64,000 nt of DNA, from NCBI GenBank assembly GCA_050874665.1, contig JBNMLC010000010.1, positions 41,362-105,361 of the forward strand. The letters run 5' to 3'. Source of the DNA: RUG11237 sp050874665 (GTDB taxonomy: Bacteria; Bacillota; Clostridia; Lachnospirales; Lachnospiraceae). Within the stretch, counting starts at the first letter, position 1. Each line of letters starts with the position of its first letter. Of the stretch, positions 9,056 to 18,400 are shown one piece after another. Below the pieces are notes generated by a model. It searched no databases. It saw nothing but the letters and a program-made list of their open reading frames with translations, and was not told the DNA's origin. Both the position numbers and the translations under genes were made by a program.

Positions 9056-10978
9056 CTAAACATCTAACTCCGCATCTTGAGCATGTTCATAAATAAAAGC
9101 TTTTCTTGGCGGAACTTCTGTCCCCATCAACATTTCCGTCACATCAGATGCCATTCTTGCGTCCTCAATTTCTACCTGTTTCAAAATTCTGCTTTCCGGA
9201 TTCAGCGTAGTTTCCCACAACTGGTCTGCATCCATCTCACCTAAGCCTTTGTAGCGCTGCAAAGTAAAACTGCCCTTTTGCTTTTTACGATATTTTTCTA
9301 ATGCTTTATCATCATAAAGATACTCTTCTTCCCCCTTTGCCGGCATTGCCTTGTACAGTGGCGGCATTGCAATGAACACATGCCCTTCATAGATTAACTC
9401 AGGCATAAACCTGTAAAATAAAGTTAGTAGCAACGTACAAATATGAGCTCCGTCCACATCGGCATCTGCCATAATAATGATTTTATTATAACGAAGCCTG
9501 GTAATGTCAAAATCATTTCCATAGCCTTCAGAAAAACCGCAGCCAAATGCATTAATCATCGTCTTAATCTCTGCATTCGCTAACACTTTGTCCATACTTG
9601 CCTTTTCTACATTCAAAATCTTACCACGAATAGGAAGAATTGCCTGAAATTCTCTGTTCCTTGCAGTTTTTGCAGAGCCGCCCGCTGAATCTCCCTCCAC
9701 AATAAAGATTTCACAACGGGACGCATCCCTGCTTTCACAGTTGGCCAGCTTGCCGTTAGAATCAAAGGAAAATTTTGGCTTAGACAACATATTTGTCTTT
9801 GCTTTTTCTTCTGTCTTTCTGATTTTAGCTGCCTTTTCTGCACAAGAGATTACACTTTTTAGTACTTCTAAGTTACGATCAAAGTATCTTGTAATTTCTT
9901 CACCCGTCACCTTATTGACAGCTTTTGCTGCATCCTGATTATCTAATTTTGTCTTAGTCTGCCCTTCAAATCTCGGATCCGGATGCTTAATTGACACTAC
10001 CGCAGTCATACCGTTTCGAATATCTGCACCTGTAAAATTAGCATCTTTGTCTTTGAGAATCCCCAATTCTCTGGCATATGAATTAATCACTGTTGTAAAC
10101 ACTGTTTTAAAACCTGTCAGGTGTGTTCCGCCTTCTGCATTATAGATATTATTACAGAAGCCTAACACATTCTCATGAAATTCGTTTACAAACTGAAATG
10201 CTGCTTCTACCGTAATTCCTTCGCTTTCTCCTTTAAAATATATCACATCATGAATTGCTTCGCTTTTTCTATTTATGTCTTTTACAAAGCCCACGATTCC
10301 ATCTTCTTCATGGTATTCAATCATTTCAGGCTCTGCCTGACGATTGTCACGAAAACATATGGTAAGTTTTGGGTTTAAGTATGCCGTTTCATGAAGCCTT
10401 GATTTTATTTCCTCTGCCTTGAATCTCGTTTTCTCAAAGATAGTGTTGTCCGGTAAAAAATTAACAATCGTTCCTGTTTCCTTTGTTTTTCCAAGCTTAG
10501 GCAACAGTCCGTTTTCTAATTCAATGACGGGATTTCCCTTTTCGTAACGATCATGATGAATAAATCCATCACGTTTTATTTTAATATCGAGATAATTAGA
10601 TAATGCATTCACAACCGAAGAGCCTACCCCATGAAGGCCACCGCTTGTTTTGTATACAGAATTATCGAATTTACCTCCCGCATGAAGTGTGGTAAATACC
10701 AGACGTTCTGCACTGATTCCCTTTTCATGCATATCCACCGGAATTCCGCGCCCGTTATCCGCAATTGTGGCTGACCCATCTTTCTCTAACGTCACTTCAA
10801 TTCTGTCACAAAATCCTGCCAGATGTTCGTCTACAGAATTGTCCACAATTTCATAAATTAAATGATTTAATCCTTTGGTTGTTACACTTCCGATATACAT
10901 TCCAGGGCGTTTTCTTACCGCTTCCAGCCCTTCCAATACGGAAATATTATGCGCATCATACGATGTCTGTTTTGCCAT
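9056..10978 (-). CDS. parE: DNA topoisomerase (ATP-hydrolysing) subunit B, ParE-like
   Basis: 640 aa from the ATG at 10978 (MAKQTSYDAHNISVLEGLEAVRKRPGMYIGS), with AAGGG about eight bases upstream; a longer start at 11017 has a poorer site. GHKL ATPase features: EIVDNSVDEHLAG, DNGRGIPVD and GGLHGVGSSVVNAL. TOPRIM features: EGDSAGGSAK and IIIMADADVDGAH. The C-terminal block QRYKGLGEMDADQLWETT is present. It has the length of Gram-positive GyrB/ParE without the proteobacterial insert. It powers strand passage with the ParC-like protein. It starts the parE-parC-rsmD-coaD operon. Confidence 0.87.
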   Translation of the reverse strand: MAKQTSYDAHNISVLEGLEAVRKRPGMYIGSVTTKGLNHLIYEIVDNSVDEHLAGFCDRIEVTLEKDGSATIADNGRGIPVDMHEKGISAERLVFTTLHAGGKFDNSVYKTSGGLHGVGSSVVNALSNYLDIKIKRDGFIHHDRYEKGNPVIELENGLLPKLGKTKETGTIVNFLPDNTIFEKTRFKAEEIKSRLHETAYLNPKLTICFRDNRQAEPEMIEYHEEDGIVGFVKDINRKSEAIHDVIYFKGESEGITVEAAFQFVNEFHENVLGFCNNIYNAEGGTHLTGFKTVFTTVINSYARELGILKDKDANFTGADIRNGMTAVVSIKHPDPRFEGQTKTKLDNQDAAKAVNKVTGEEITRYFDRNLEVLKSVISCAEKAAKIRKTEEKAKTNMLSKPKFSFDSNGKLANCESRDASRCEIFIVEGDSAGGSAKTARNREFQAILPIRGKILNVEKASMDKVLANAEIKTMINAFGCGFSEGYGNDFDITRLRYNKIIIMADADVDGAHICTLLLTLFYRFMPELIYEGHVFIAMPPLYKAMPAKGEEEYLYDDKALEKYRKKQKGSFTLQRYKGLGEMDADQLWETTLNPESRILKQVEIEDARMASDVTEMLMGTEVPPRKAFIYEHAQDAELDV

Positions 10979-11025
10979 AATCTCGTCCCTTTCCTTCTTT
11001 TTGGTATAAAAAGCCATATTGACCT

Positions 11026-11055
11026 ATATTAGCACAAATGTTCCTGTTTCGTCAA
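11026..11055 (-). promoter_or_regulatory. Predicted sigma-A promoter of the parE operon
   Basis: On the minus strand TTGACG and TAATAT are separated by 18 bases, with an extended -10 TG (TGCTAATAT). It lies about 50 bases upstream of the chosen parE start in the divergent gap with the phosphopantetheinyl transferase gene. Confidence 0.5.
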
Positions 11056-11151
11056 ATGTCAAAACATTTTTCCCTTCGACACAATTGACTTTCTCATACC
11101 TCTATGATAAGCTTTTGTTTAATAAATAGCCATTACTGAGAGGTAGCTGAA

Positions 11152-11820
11152 ATGATATACATATTTGACCATTTATCCGAAATATCCCATCATCTTGTTT
11201 CTAAAATTTATTCTTTTATGCCAAAAAATCGTCAGGAAAAATTCCAGCGTTATCGAAAATTTGAAGATCAAAAGAATTGTGCTCTGGTATACGCCCTGCT
11301 TCTTTTTGGATTGCAACAGCAGTATCCTGACTTAGACTGTTCTCATTTGAAGTTTTGCTATGCAGCTCATGGAAAACCATTTTTAGAAAACCAGCCTTCC
11401 ATTCATTTTAATATGAGTCATACTTCTTTGGCTGTGGCATGTGCAATCTCTTCCGCTCCTATAGGTATCGATATTGAAGGCTTGATTCCTTACTCTTTGG
11501 ATTTCTGTAAATACGTCTGCTCTAAAGATGAACTTTTACATTTAGAACAGCTTGCATCTGCCCAGGAACGCAGTATTGCCTTGACCACCCTTTGGACTCG
11601 AAAGGAAGCTTACCTGAAATATAAAGGAACCGGAATTACTCAAGACTTAAAAGACATTAACAGCTATGCCCTTCCTTATGCAAATGACTTTACCTGTTTT
11701 TCCCATACCGGACAGTCTTACTGTTTTTCTGTATGTCAAAAAGAAATATCCCCTGCATACCAAATGTTGTCTGCAGAAGATATTTCTTTCTATATTGAGA
11801 GTTTACAATTTATCCTATGA
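11152..11820 (+). CDS. Sfp-type 4'-phosphopantetheinyl transferase
   Basis: 222 aa. The family motifs are in place: IGIDIE with Mg-binding D107 and E109, and LWTRKEAYLKYKGTG with W148 and the catalytic KEA near residue 152. The enzyme moves the phosphopantetheine arm of CoA onto the conserved Ser of carrier domains. Its position, tail to tail with the last NRPS/PKS gene (overlap of 11 bases), makes it the likely activator of the eight carrier domains in this cluster. GAGAGG precedes the ATG by eight bases. A good promoter was not found in the 134-base divergent gap for this strand. Confidence 0.92.
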   Translation: MIYIFDHLSEISHHLVSKIYSFMPKNRQEKFQRYRKFEDQKNCALVYALLLFGLQQQYPDLDCSHLKFCYAAHGKPFLENQPSIHFNMSHTSLAVACAISSAPIGIDIEGLIPYSLDFCKYVCSKDELLHLEQLASAQERSIALTTLWTRKEAYLKYKGTGITQDLKDINSYALPYANDFTCFSHTGQSYCFSVCQKEISPAYQMLSAEDISFYIESLQFIL

Positions 11821-14800
11821 AATTATCAATTGTTTCATCTAAGCTTTCAGAAAGTTTATCTAAAAGTGCCAGATACTCTTTCATAAAACTGTCTACTGCT
11901 TTTTCGTCAAAAAGCTGATTGTTATATTCTACTCCTCCATACATACACTTTCCATTTTCAGAAATGCATAAAGAAAAGTTTGTCTTACATCCTCTCTTAT
12001 CAATTATTTCTTCGCAAAGCTGCAGATCTTCGAAACACAAATCACTACTCTTATAATTCTGGAATGCCATGAAAAACTCACCCCACTGCTCCATAAAACG
12101 AGGCTCTTCCTTTCTTAGCTCCCACATTAAATCATAAAATGGATATTCCTGATTATCCAATCCCTCTTTTACTCCTTTAGAAAGATTTTCTAATGCTTCC
12201 TTAATCGTTTGTTTTTCCTTAAACACTGAGCGGAAAATAATACAATCTGCCAGACAACCACTGATTTCCTGATTTTTGCCTTCGCGTCTGTTGGCCGTCG
12301 CAACCGTACAATATACATCTTTTTTCTTTGTATTTTTGGCAAGCAGGATATGATATGCCAGCATTGTATATGTAAACAGGGAAATGCGTAGTTCTTTACA
12401 TACCTTTCCTATTTTTTTATACAGGCTCTCTTCTACCGCAAATGCCCTGGATTGTCCTATATACTCACCCTCAGCCAATTCATAATGCTGATATGGATAA
12501 TCCAAAGTTGCAGGCAAATCCTTCAGATAATTTTCCCAGTACTGCCTCTGCTTTCTTCCCTGCTCCGTATGAGTGAGATCACTCTGATATAAACAATAAT
12601 CATAAAGCTGCAGTATATTTTCTTCTGAATTTTGTTCCCCTGAATAATATCGGTTTAAATCATTGATGATAATACTCAAAGAAGAGCCATCTGAAATCAG
12701 ATGAGAAACTCCAATATACAAGATATAATCCTGTGTATCATACTTGTATATTTCTATACACATAGGGACTTGATTAATAAACGGTATTGTTATATTAGAC
12801 TTTTCATCAATTGCCCTCTTACACCATTGATAGCGTTCTTCCCGATTTTCTCCTACACCTTCCATCACCTTTACATCGTATGGATACTCTGAAAGAACCT
12901 CCTGATATATTTCTCCCTCTTCTTCATAAAAGATCGTCCGGTAACACTCGTTTCGATCAATCATTTTTTGTACTGCCTGGGAAATTCTCTCGATATCCAA
13001 TGCTCCTTTGATCCCAATACTCATGCAAAGATTCCATGCACTATTTTCCGGATATTCTTTACAGGTCTGATAAATCATTTTCTGAGCTGAATTCAATAAG
13101 AATTTTCCCGTATGCTCTTGAACCTTTGCTGTTTCTTCTGCTTTTACCTCTGTTTTCTGCTCCTGCTGCATTTCCTGATTTTTCTCAAGTAAAAATTCTC
13201 CAAATTCTTTTAAGGTTCCATAATCATATACATCTTCAAATTCTACATGTATATCATACCGTTTCGCAATTTCTTCTACCAGCATCATTCCTGTTAGTGA
13301 ATTACCGCCCAAATCAAAGAAGTCACTATCCTCTTCTACTTCCTCTTCCAGAATATCTTCCCATAGTTTTTTCAATTCTTCTTTGAATTTTTCCGTATCC
13401 TCAATCTTATCCTTTTTCTCTTCTTTTTTCTCTTCTAAAGTATCTGTAATCCCTAATACAGAGAATTTATGCGTTGGATAAATCCAATGTTTCCTTTTAG
13501 CAAAACAATAGGCCGGAGCCGATACCCTGTGCACGTTTTCTCCCTCATATAGCCCTGCAAACGAAACCTTTACACCTTCTTCATACAGTTCCTTTATCAT
13601 CTGTTCTCGTGAATCTATTGCCAAAATCACCCTGCATTTCTCGTCACTGGCTATTTTTTCTCCGGTATCATGGAAATACACGGCCACTAACGAATGCTGT
13701 TCCTTCAGTTTTCTTATAATATCCTCGGTAGGCTTTGGATTATATGTTTCTCTCAATTTTCTAAGCGTATTCTCAATTTCTTCATTTTCCGGTATTTTTT
13801 CTTCTTTTGCAATCTTTGCAATATATTTTCCGTATTCATCTGCCAGCAGATAATCTACCTTTATGTTTGCCTGTTCCAATGCACGATACTGCTCCACATC
13901 TCTTCGACACTGCTCCATCGTCACATCCTTTGGCATAGAAATTATCACTGCTGTTTTTTTTGCTTCCCCTGCAGTTTTAGGCTTTATGCTTCTTACACGC
14001 TGACACAATTCTTCTTTACTGTTTCCCACCACACAGGCACGATATACATAATCATCTCTTCCTGTGTTCAACGTAAACAAGATATCATCTATATTTTCTT
14101 TGCTCTTTTCCAAATAGTCAGCAATTGCTTTGGCATTGTTCTCAAAGGATTCTTCACTTTTTGCACTTAATTTCAAAATAAGCGGCAGTAGACTTTCTTT
14201 CTTTTCGTTTTCCTGCCCTCTATAGTTTTCAATGACCACATGTGCATTTGTTCCGCTAAATCCAAAAGAATTGATACCCACAATTCTTCTATCATTCCTA
14301 TTCCAGTGTTTTATTTCCTTGGTAGGGATTAAATTTGTTTCTTCAAAATGAATATAGGGATTTGGCTTTTCAAAATGAACAATTGGATAAGTTACATCTT
14401 CCTGAAACTGTGTGACGCATTTTAATACAGATGCAATACCCGCAGCAGCTCCTAAATGCCCTATACTTGATTTTAATGCCGACAAGTATACTTTTCGGGA
14501 CTCCATATCACTTTCTTCAAAACTTGACTGTAATCCCTCCACTTCAATCGGATCTCCAATCAACGTACCAGTTCCATGCGCTTCTATTTCCGTTACATCT
14601 TTTCCGCTAATTCCAGCTCTCTCCCATGCCTTTATAATAGCTTCCTTTTGTCCCTGTGCACTTGGTGCCGTAAGACTGCTTCCTCTGAAACCATCTGAAT
14701 TGATGGCACTTCCTTTGATTACACCATAAATATGATCTTTATCCCGAAGAGCCTCTTGATACCTCTTTAGTAATACAAATCCGCCTCCTTCGCCCATTCC

Positions 14801-15475
14801 GGTTCCCTGAGCTTTTGCATCAAATGAATAACTTCTGCCACCTTTAGATATCACACCCAGATTATTAAAGTCCTTATCTTCAAACTCAGGAATATAAATA
14901 TTTACGGACAAACCGCCTACCAAAGCATAATCCGATTCTTCTGAAACCAGCTTCATACAGCCCTCATGCAATGCCACCAAAGAGGAGGAACATGCAGAAT
15001 CTACTGTTACATTCGGACCATGCAAATCCAGATGATAGCATACTTTTCCAGCCGTTAATGACTTTAGATTTCCTGTGTACGCAGCACCAGAATCCTGCCC
15101 AGCCAATAATTTATATTCATTATCCGTAGTTGACACATAGACCGCACAGTTCTTTCCTCGAAAACTCTCCAGACTATAGCCTGCATCATAAATAGCCTCT
15201 GCAGCCATTTCTAACGAAAATCTTTGTTCTATACACATAACATCTGCTTCCATGGAAGGAATGTTAAAAAAGCCGTGGTCAAAATATTCGATGTCATCTA
15301 TATAGCCAACCTCTAAATACTCTTTATCATCCTCTAACTTCAAAAGTTCTTTTCGTTCCTTTGGAACTTTTCTTACACAATCTTTCTTATTACTGAGATT
15401 TTCATGTAAGCTTTCCATATTATTTGCCTGAGGCAATCTCATACTAACTCCTATAATAGCAATATCCTGATACAT
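11810..15475 (-). CDS. Hybrid PKS/NRPS: KS - degenerate AT-like linker - PCP - C
   Basis: 1221 aa. Residues 1-420 are a ketosynthase with catalytic C162 (DSACSSSL), H300 (EAHGTGT) and H340 (SSIGH). Residues 430-665 hold the KS adaptor and the post-AT motif APAYCFAKRKHWI, but no active acyltransferase: at 541-550 the sequence reads YLLADEYGKY where an AT would have GHSLGEY. A carrier domain follows with S726 (DLGGNSL), then a condensation domain (790-1215) whose core is SHLISDG (924-930), keeping the second His and the Asp. It is the last gene of the biosynthetic operon and has AGGAGG five bases before the ATG. There is no TE or reductase, so the terminal C domain is the candidate for chain release. 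Confidence 0.88.
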   Translation of the reverse strand: MYQDIAIIGVSMRLPQANNMESLHENLSNKKDCVRKVPKERKELLKLEDDKEYLEVGYIDDIEYFDHGFFNIPSMEADVMCIEQRFSLEMAAEAIYDAGYSLESFRGKNCAVYVSTTDNEYKLLAGQDSGAAYTGNLKSLTAGKVCYHLDLHGPNVTVDSACSSSLVALHEGCMKLVSEESDYALVGGLSVNIYIPEFEDKDFNNLGVISKGGRSYSFDAKAQGTGMGEGGGFVLLKRYQEALRDKDHIYGVIKGSAINSDGFRGSSLTAPSAQGQKEAIIKAWERAGISGKDVTEIEAHGTGTLIGDPIEVEGLQSSFEESDMESRKVYLSALKSSIGHLGAAAGIASVLKCVTQFQEDVTYPIVHFEKPNPYIHFEETNLIPTKEIKHWNRNDRRIVGINSFGFSGTNAHVVIENYRGQENEKKESLLPLILKLSAKSEESFENNAKAIADYLEKSKENIDDILFTLNTGRDDYVYRACVVGNSKEELCQRVRSIKPKTAGEAKKTAVIISMPKDVTMEQCRRDVEQYRALEQANIKVDYLLADEYGKYIAKIAKEEKIPENEEIENTLRKLRETYNPKPTEDIIRKLKEQHSLVAVYFHDTGEKIASDEKCRVILAIDSREQMIKELYEEGVKVSFAGLYEGENVHRVSAPAYCFAKRKHWIYPTHKFSVLGITDTLEEKKEEKKDKIEDTEKFKEELKKLWEDILEEEVEEDSDFFDLGGNSLTGMMLVEEIAKRYDIHVEFEDVYDYGTLKEFGEFLLEKNQEMQQEQKTEVKAEETAKVQEHTGKFLLNSAQKMIYQTCKEYPENSAWNLCMSIGIKGALDIERISQAVQKMIDRNECYRTIFYEEEGEIYQEVLSEYPYDVKVMEGVGENREERYQWCKRAIDEKSNITIPFINQVPMCIEIYKYDTQDYILYIGVSHLISDGSSLSIIINDLNRYYSGEQNSEENILQLYDYCLYQSDLTHTEQGRKQRQYWENYLKDLPATLDYPYQHYELAEGEYIGQSRAFAVEESLYKKIGKVCKELRISLFTYTMLAYHILLAKNTKKKDVYCTVATANRREGKNQEISGCLADCIIFRSVFKEKQTIKEALENLSKGVKEGLDNQEYPFYDLMWELRKEEPRFMEQWGEFFMAFQNYKSSDLCFEDLQLCEEIIDKRGCKTNFSLCISENGKCMYGGVEYNNQLFDEKAVDSFMKEYLALLDKLSESLDETIDNFIG

Positions 15476-15488
15476 TTTTTCCTCCTAA

Positions 15489-18400
15489 CTATAAGTCAAA
15501 TACTGTTATTGTATCTTCTTTTTTTCCTTCTACCATCGTAGAAATATAATTTGATAATTGTTTAATAGTTGCATTTTCAAATAAATCAACAACGGAAATA
15601 TCAACTTGAAATTCTTCATTAATTTTTCCGATTAAATATATACTTTTCAAAGAATTTCCACCAACCTCAAAGAATTTTTCATCTTTTTTGATATTTTCAT
15701 TTTTCAAGACACTTTTCCAAATACAAGACATCTTATGTTCAATCCACCCGTTGTCTGCGTTTTCTGTACTCGCTACTTCTTCATCCTGTACCGGAATAAA
15801 TCCTGCCATTTCCGGTTCCATATCAATAACCTTTGCAATCTGATAATTCATAGCATCCAGACCATAGATTAGAGGCGAGGTTTCTTCTGCAAATAGACGC
15901 AGTAAATAATAAATTGCCTCTTCTCCTTCCAGAATATCAAAGCCCAAACGCTGGCTGAACATATACTGTTCTTCTCCTTCCCCCTGACTCATTCCTATAT
16001 CTCTCCATTTGCTACATGCCACCACCGTATATTGGTTCTGTTCTGGCAGTTCTGTTTCATAAAACAATTGGGACGAAACTGCACCGTAACTGCCAAAGGA
16101 AATTCCTCCATAGAATGCCGTAATACTAGATAATACATACACATGTCTTCCTGTTTTGTTCTGCAAAAAACGTTTGATGTCTTCTATTGTATTTACACGT
16201 ACCTGCATATTTTCTGAAAGCTGTCCTGCAGACATGTTTTTGATGTAATAATCCTCTTTCCTTTTCCAATGCTCTGCCGCTGATACATCTCCCACTAAAT
16301 CCATGATATTCTTTACTGTTCCATATTTTTGTTCTATTTTTTCTAAAACTTCCAGAATACTGTTTGCCTCGGTTGCATCTGCCTGTTCATAGTTTACTGT
16401 TCCTAAAGTCTGCAATTGTTCAAAAATTTTCTGCTTTTCGTGCACTTTTGTGAGGTTCGATTTTCCCACCAGAACAAGATTTGTATTGGTATTCTTTAGC
16501 ATTGCCTCACAGACAAGCTTTCCAATGCCACCCAGTCCGCCTATAAGAACGGTTACGCCCTCATTCCACTTTGTCTTCCAGGCACTGGCCTGTTCAGGTA
16601 CAAACCTACGCAATTCTTCCAGATAACGCCTTCCCTTTTGATAGAATACCGTACTGTTTGTTTTATATCTATGTTCTCTTGCCGTATATTCTGCCTCATA
16701 GCTTCCGCATATGTTATCCGTAACCACAAGAATTGTTTTAATATTCCCCTGTTCCAGAGAAAGTGATGGCAAATATCCTTTTACCATGCTCCACAAAGCC
16801 TTTTCTTTTATGTCACATACGATTAGCAATACAAGTTTTGTCATTGCCCCTTCATATTCTCTGGCAATCTCACAAATACGGTACAAATTTTCTTCCGTTT
16901 TTCTTGTCGCATCTAAAGTGATAGCTACATACTCTGTTTCTTTCTTTGACTTATTCTTAGACTCTGAAGGTAATTCCACCTCTCGCTTTTCTATGCGATA
17001 GATACACTCTAAAAGTGAATTTCTTGTTTCTCTCTGGAAACCGGATATCTCTCCCTGCTCATATTTTTTTATCAATACTTTTTTATCAATTTTTCCAATA
17101 GCAGTACGAGGCATTTCCTCCTCTTCTAGTCCTACAAACTCATCTGCAAACATACTAAATTGCCGCATAAGAATTTGCTGCATTTCAGAAATAACTTTTT
17201 GAGGTGATTTTCTACTCTCCTCGGTTTTAGAATAACAAATCAAAACCTTATCATTAATTACTTCTTCGTTTTTTATGGCACAGCAGGCAATTCCGCCGCT
17301 CATAACACCTTCTACCTCTTCCAAAGCCTTTTCCACTTCCAGGCATGTGATATTTACTCCGTTCACAATAACAATATCTTTATTTCTTCCTGTTATTATT
17401 ATTTCTCCATCAATAATATTGGCATAATCACCAGTATCAAACCAGCCGTCTTCCGTAAAACATTTACGATTTTCTTCTTCATTTTTAAAATAACCCTGAT
17501 TAATAGTTTCTCCGGCAACCAGCAGTCGTCCAATCTTTCCTTGAGGTACAAGGTTATTTTCATCGTCTACTATTTTTGCCTGTACACCCTTATTCGGAGT
17601 TCCAACCGCAACTGATTTCTTATAAAGCACCTGACCAAAACGATCCGAAAATAAAATTCCGGAACTGGTTTCCGTCATTCCCCAGGACGGCTTCATGGAA
17701 CTGTAGGAGAGTCCTTTGCAAGCTAAGGCTCGAAGGAATTGATCACAGGCAGTAAAGTTAATTGCTTCTCCTCCATTTAATATAAACTTGCAGCAGGACA
17801 AATCCACATCTAACTCAGGAATTTTTTCTGCCTGTTCCATAAGCAAGCCATAAGCAAAATTAGGAGCCCAGGTTCTGCTCACTCTGAATTCATCCAACAA
17901 CTGCAGCCATTTTAGTGGTTCTCTTAAAATTTCTTTCGTTTCCACCTGAATCTGTTCTGCATGATTATACACATCTAATATATGGTACATCACAATTCCG
18001 CCTACATGATCCAATGGCATCCAGTTAAGGGATATTTCTTTTTCGGTAAAGTTATACCGCTGTGTGGTACTTTGTGAGCGTTTGATAATATTACGATGAC
18101 TTAATTTGACGCCTTTTGGTATCCCTGTACTTCCTGAAGTAAACAACATCAAGGCAATATCATTTTCTTTCAGTTCCGTTTCCTGATACCCTTCATTCTT
18201 TTTCTCAATTAAATCTTTTGCAAGAAGCACGGCATCCACAGTCAAAGGTTCTCCAATCCGTTCTCCATACTGCTTCATCTGATTAATTTCTTTTTCTCCC
18301 GCTACCATAACAGCATTCTGTAACAATTTACAGACATTCCATACCTTATTTGTGGAAGCTTCTCCCTCACGATAAATACTTTCCTGCGGAATTCCTAATG

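Noticed and set aside
11085..11108. TTGACT and TATGAT as a promoter for the phosphopantetheinyl transferase gene
   Set aside because: The spacing is only 12 bases, too short for sigma-A.
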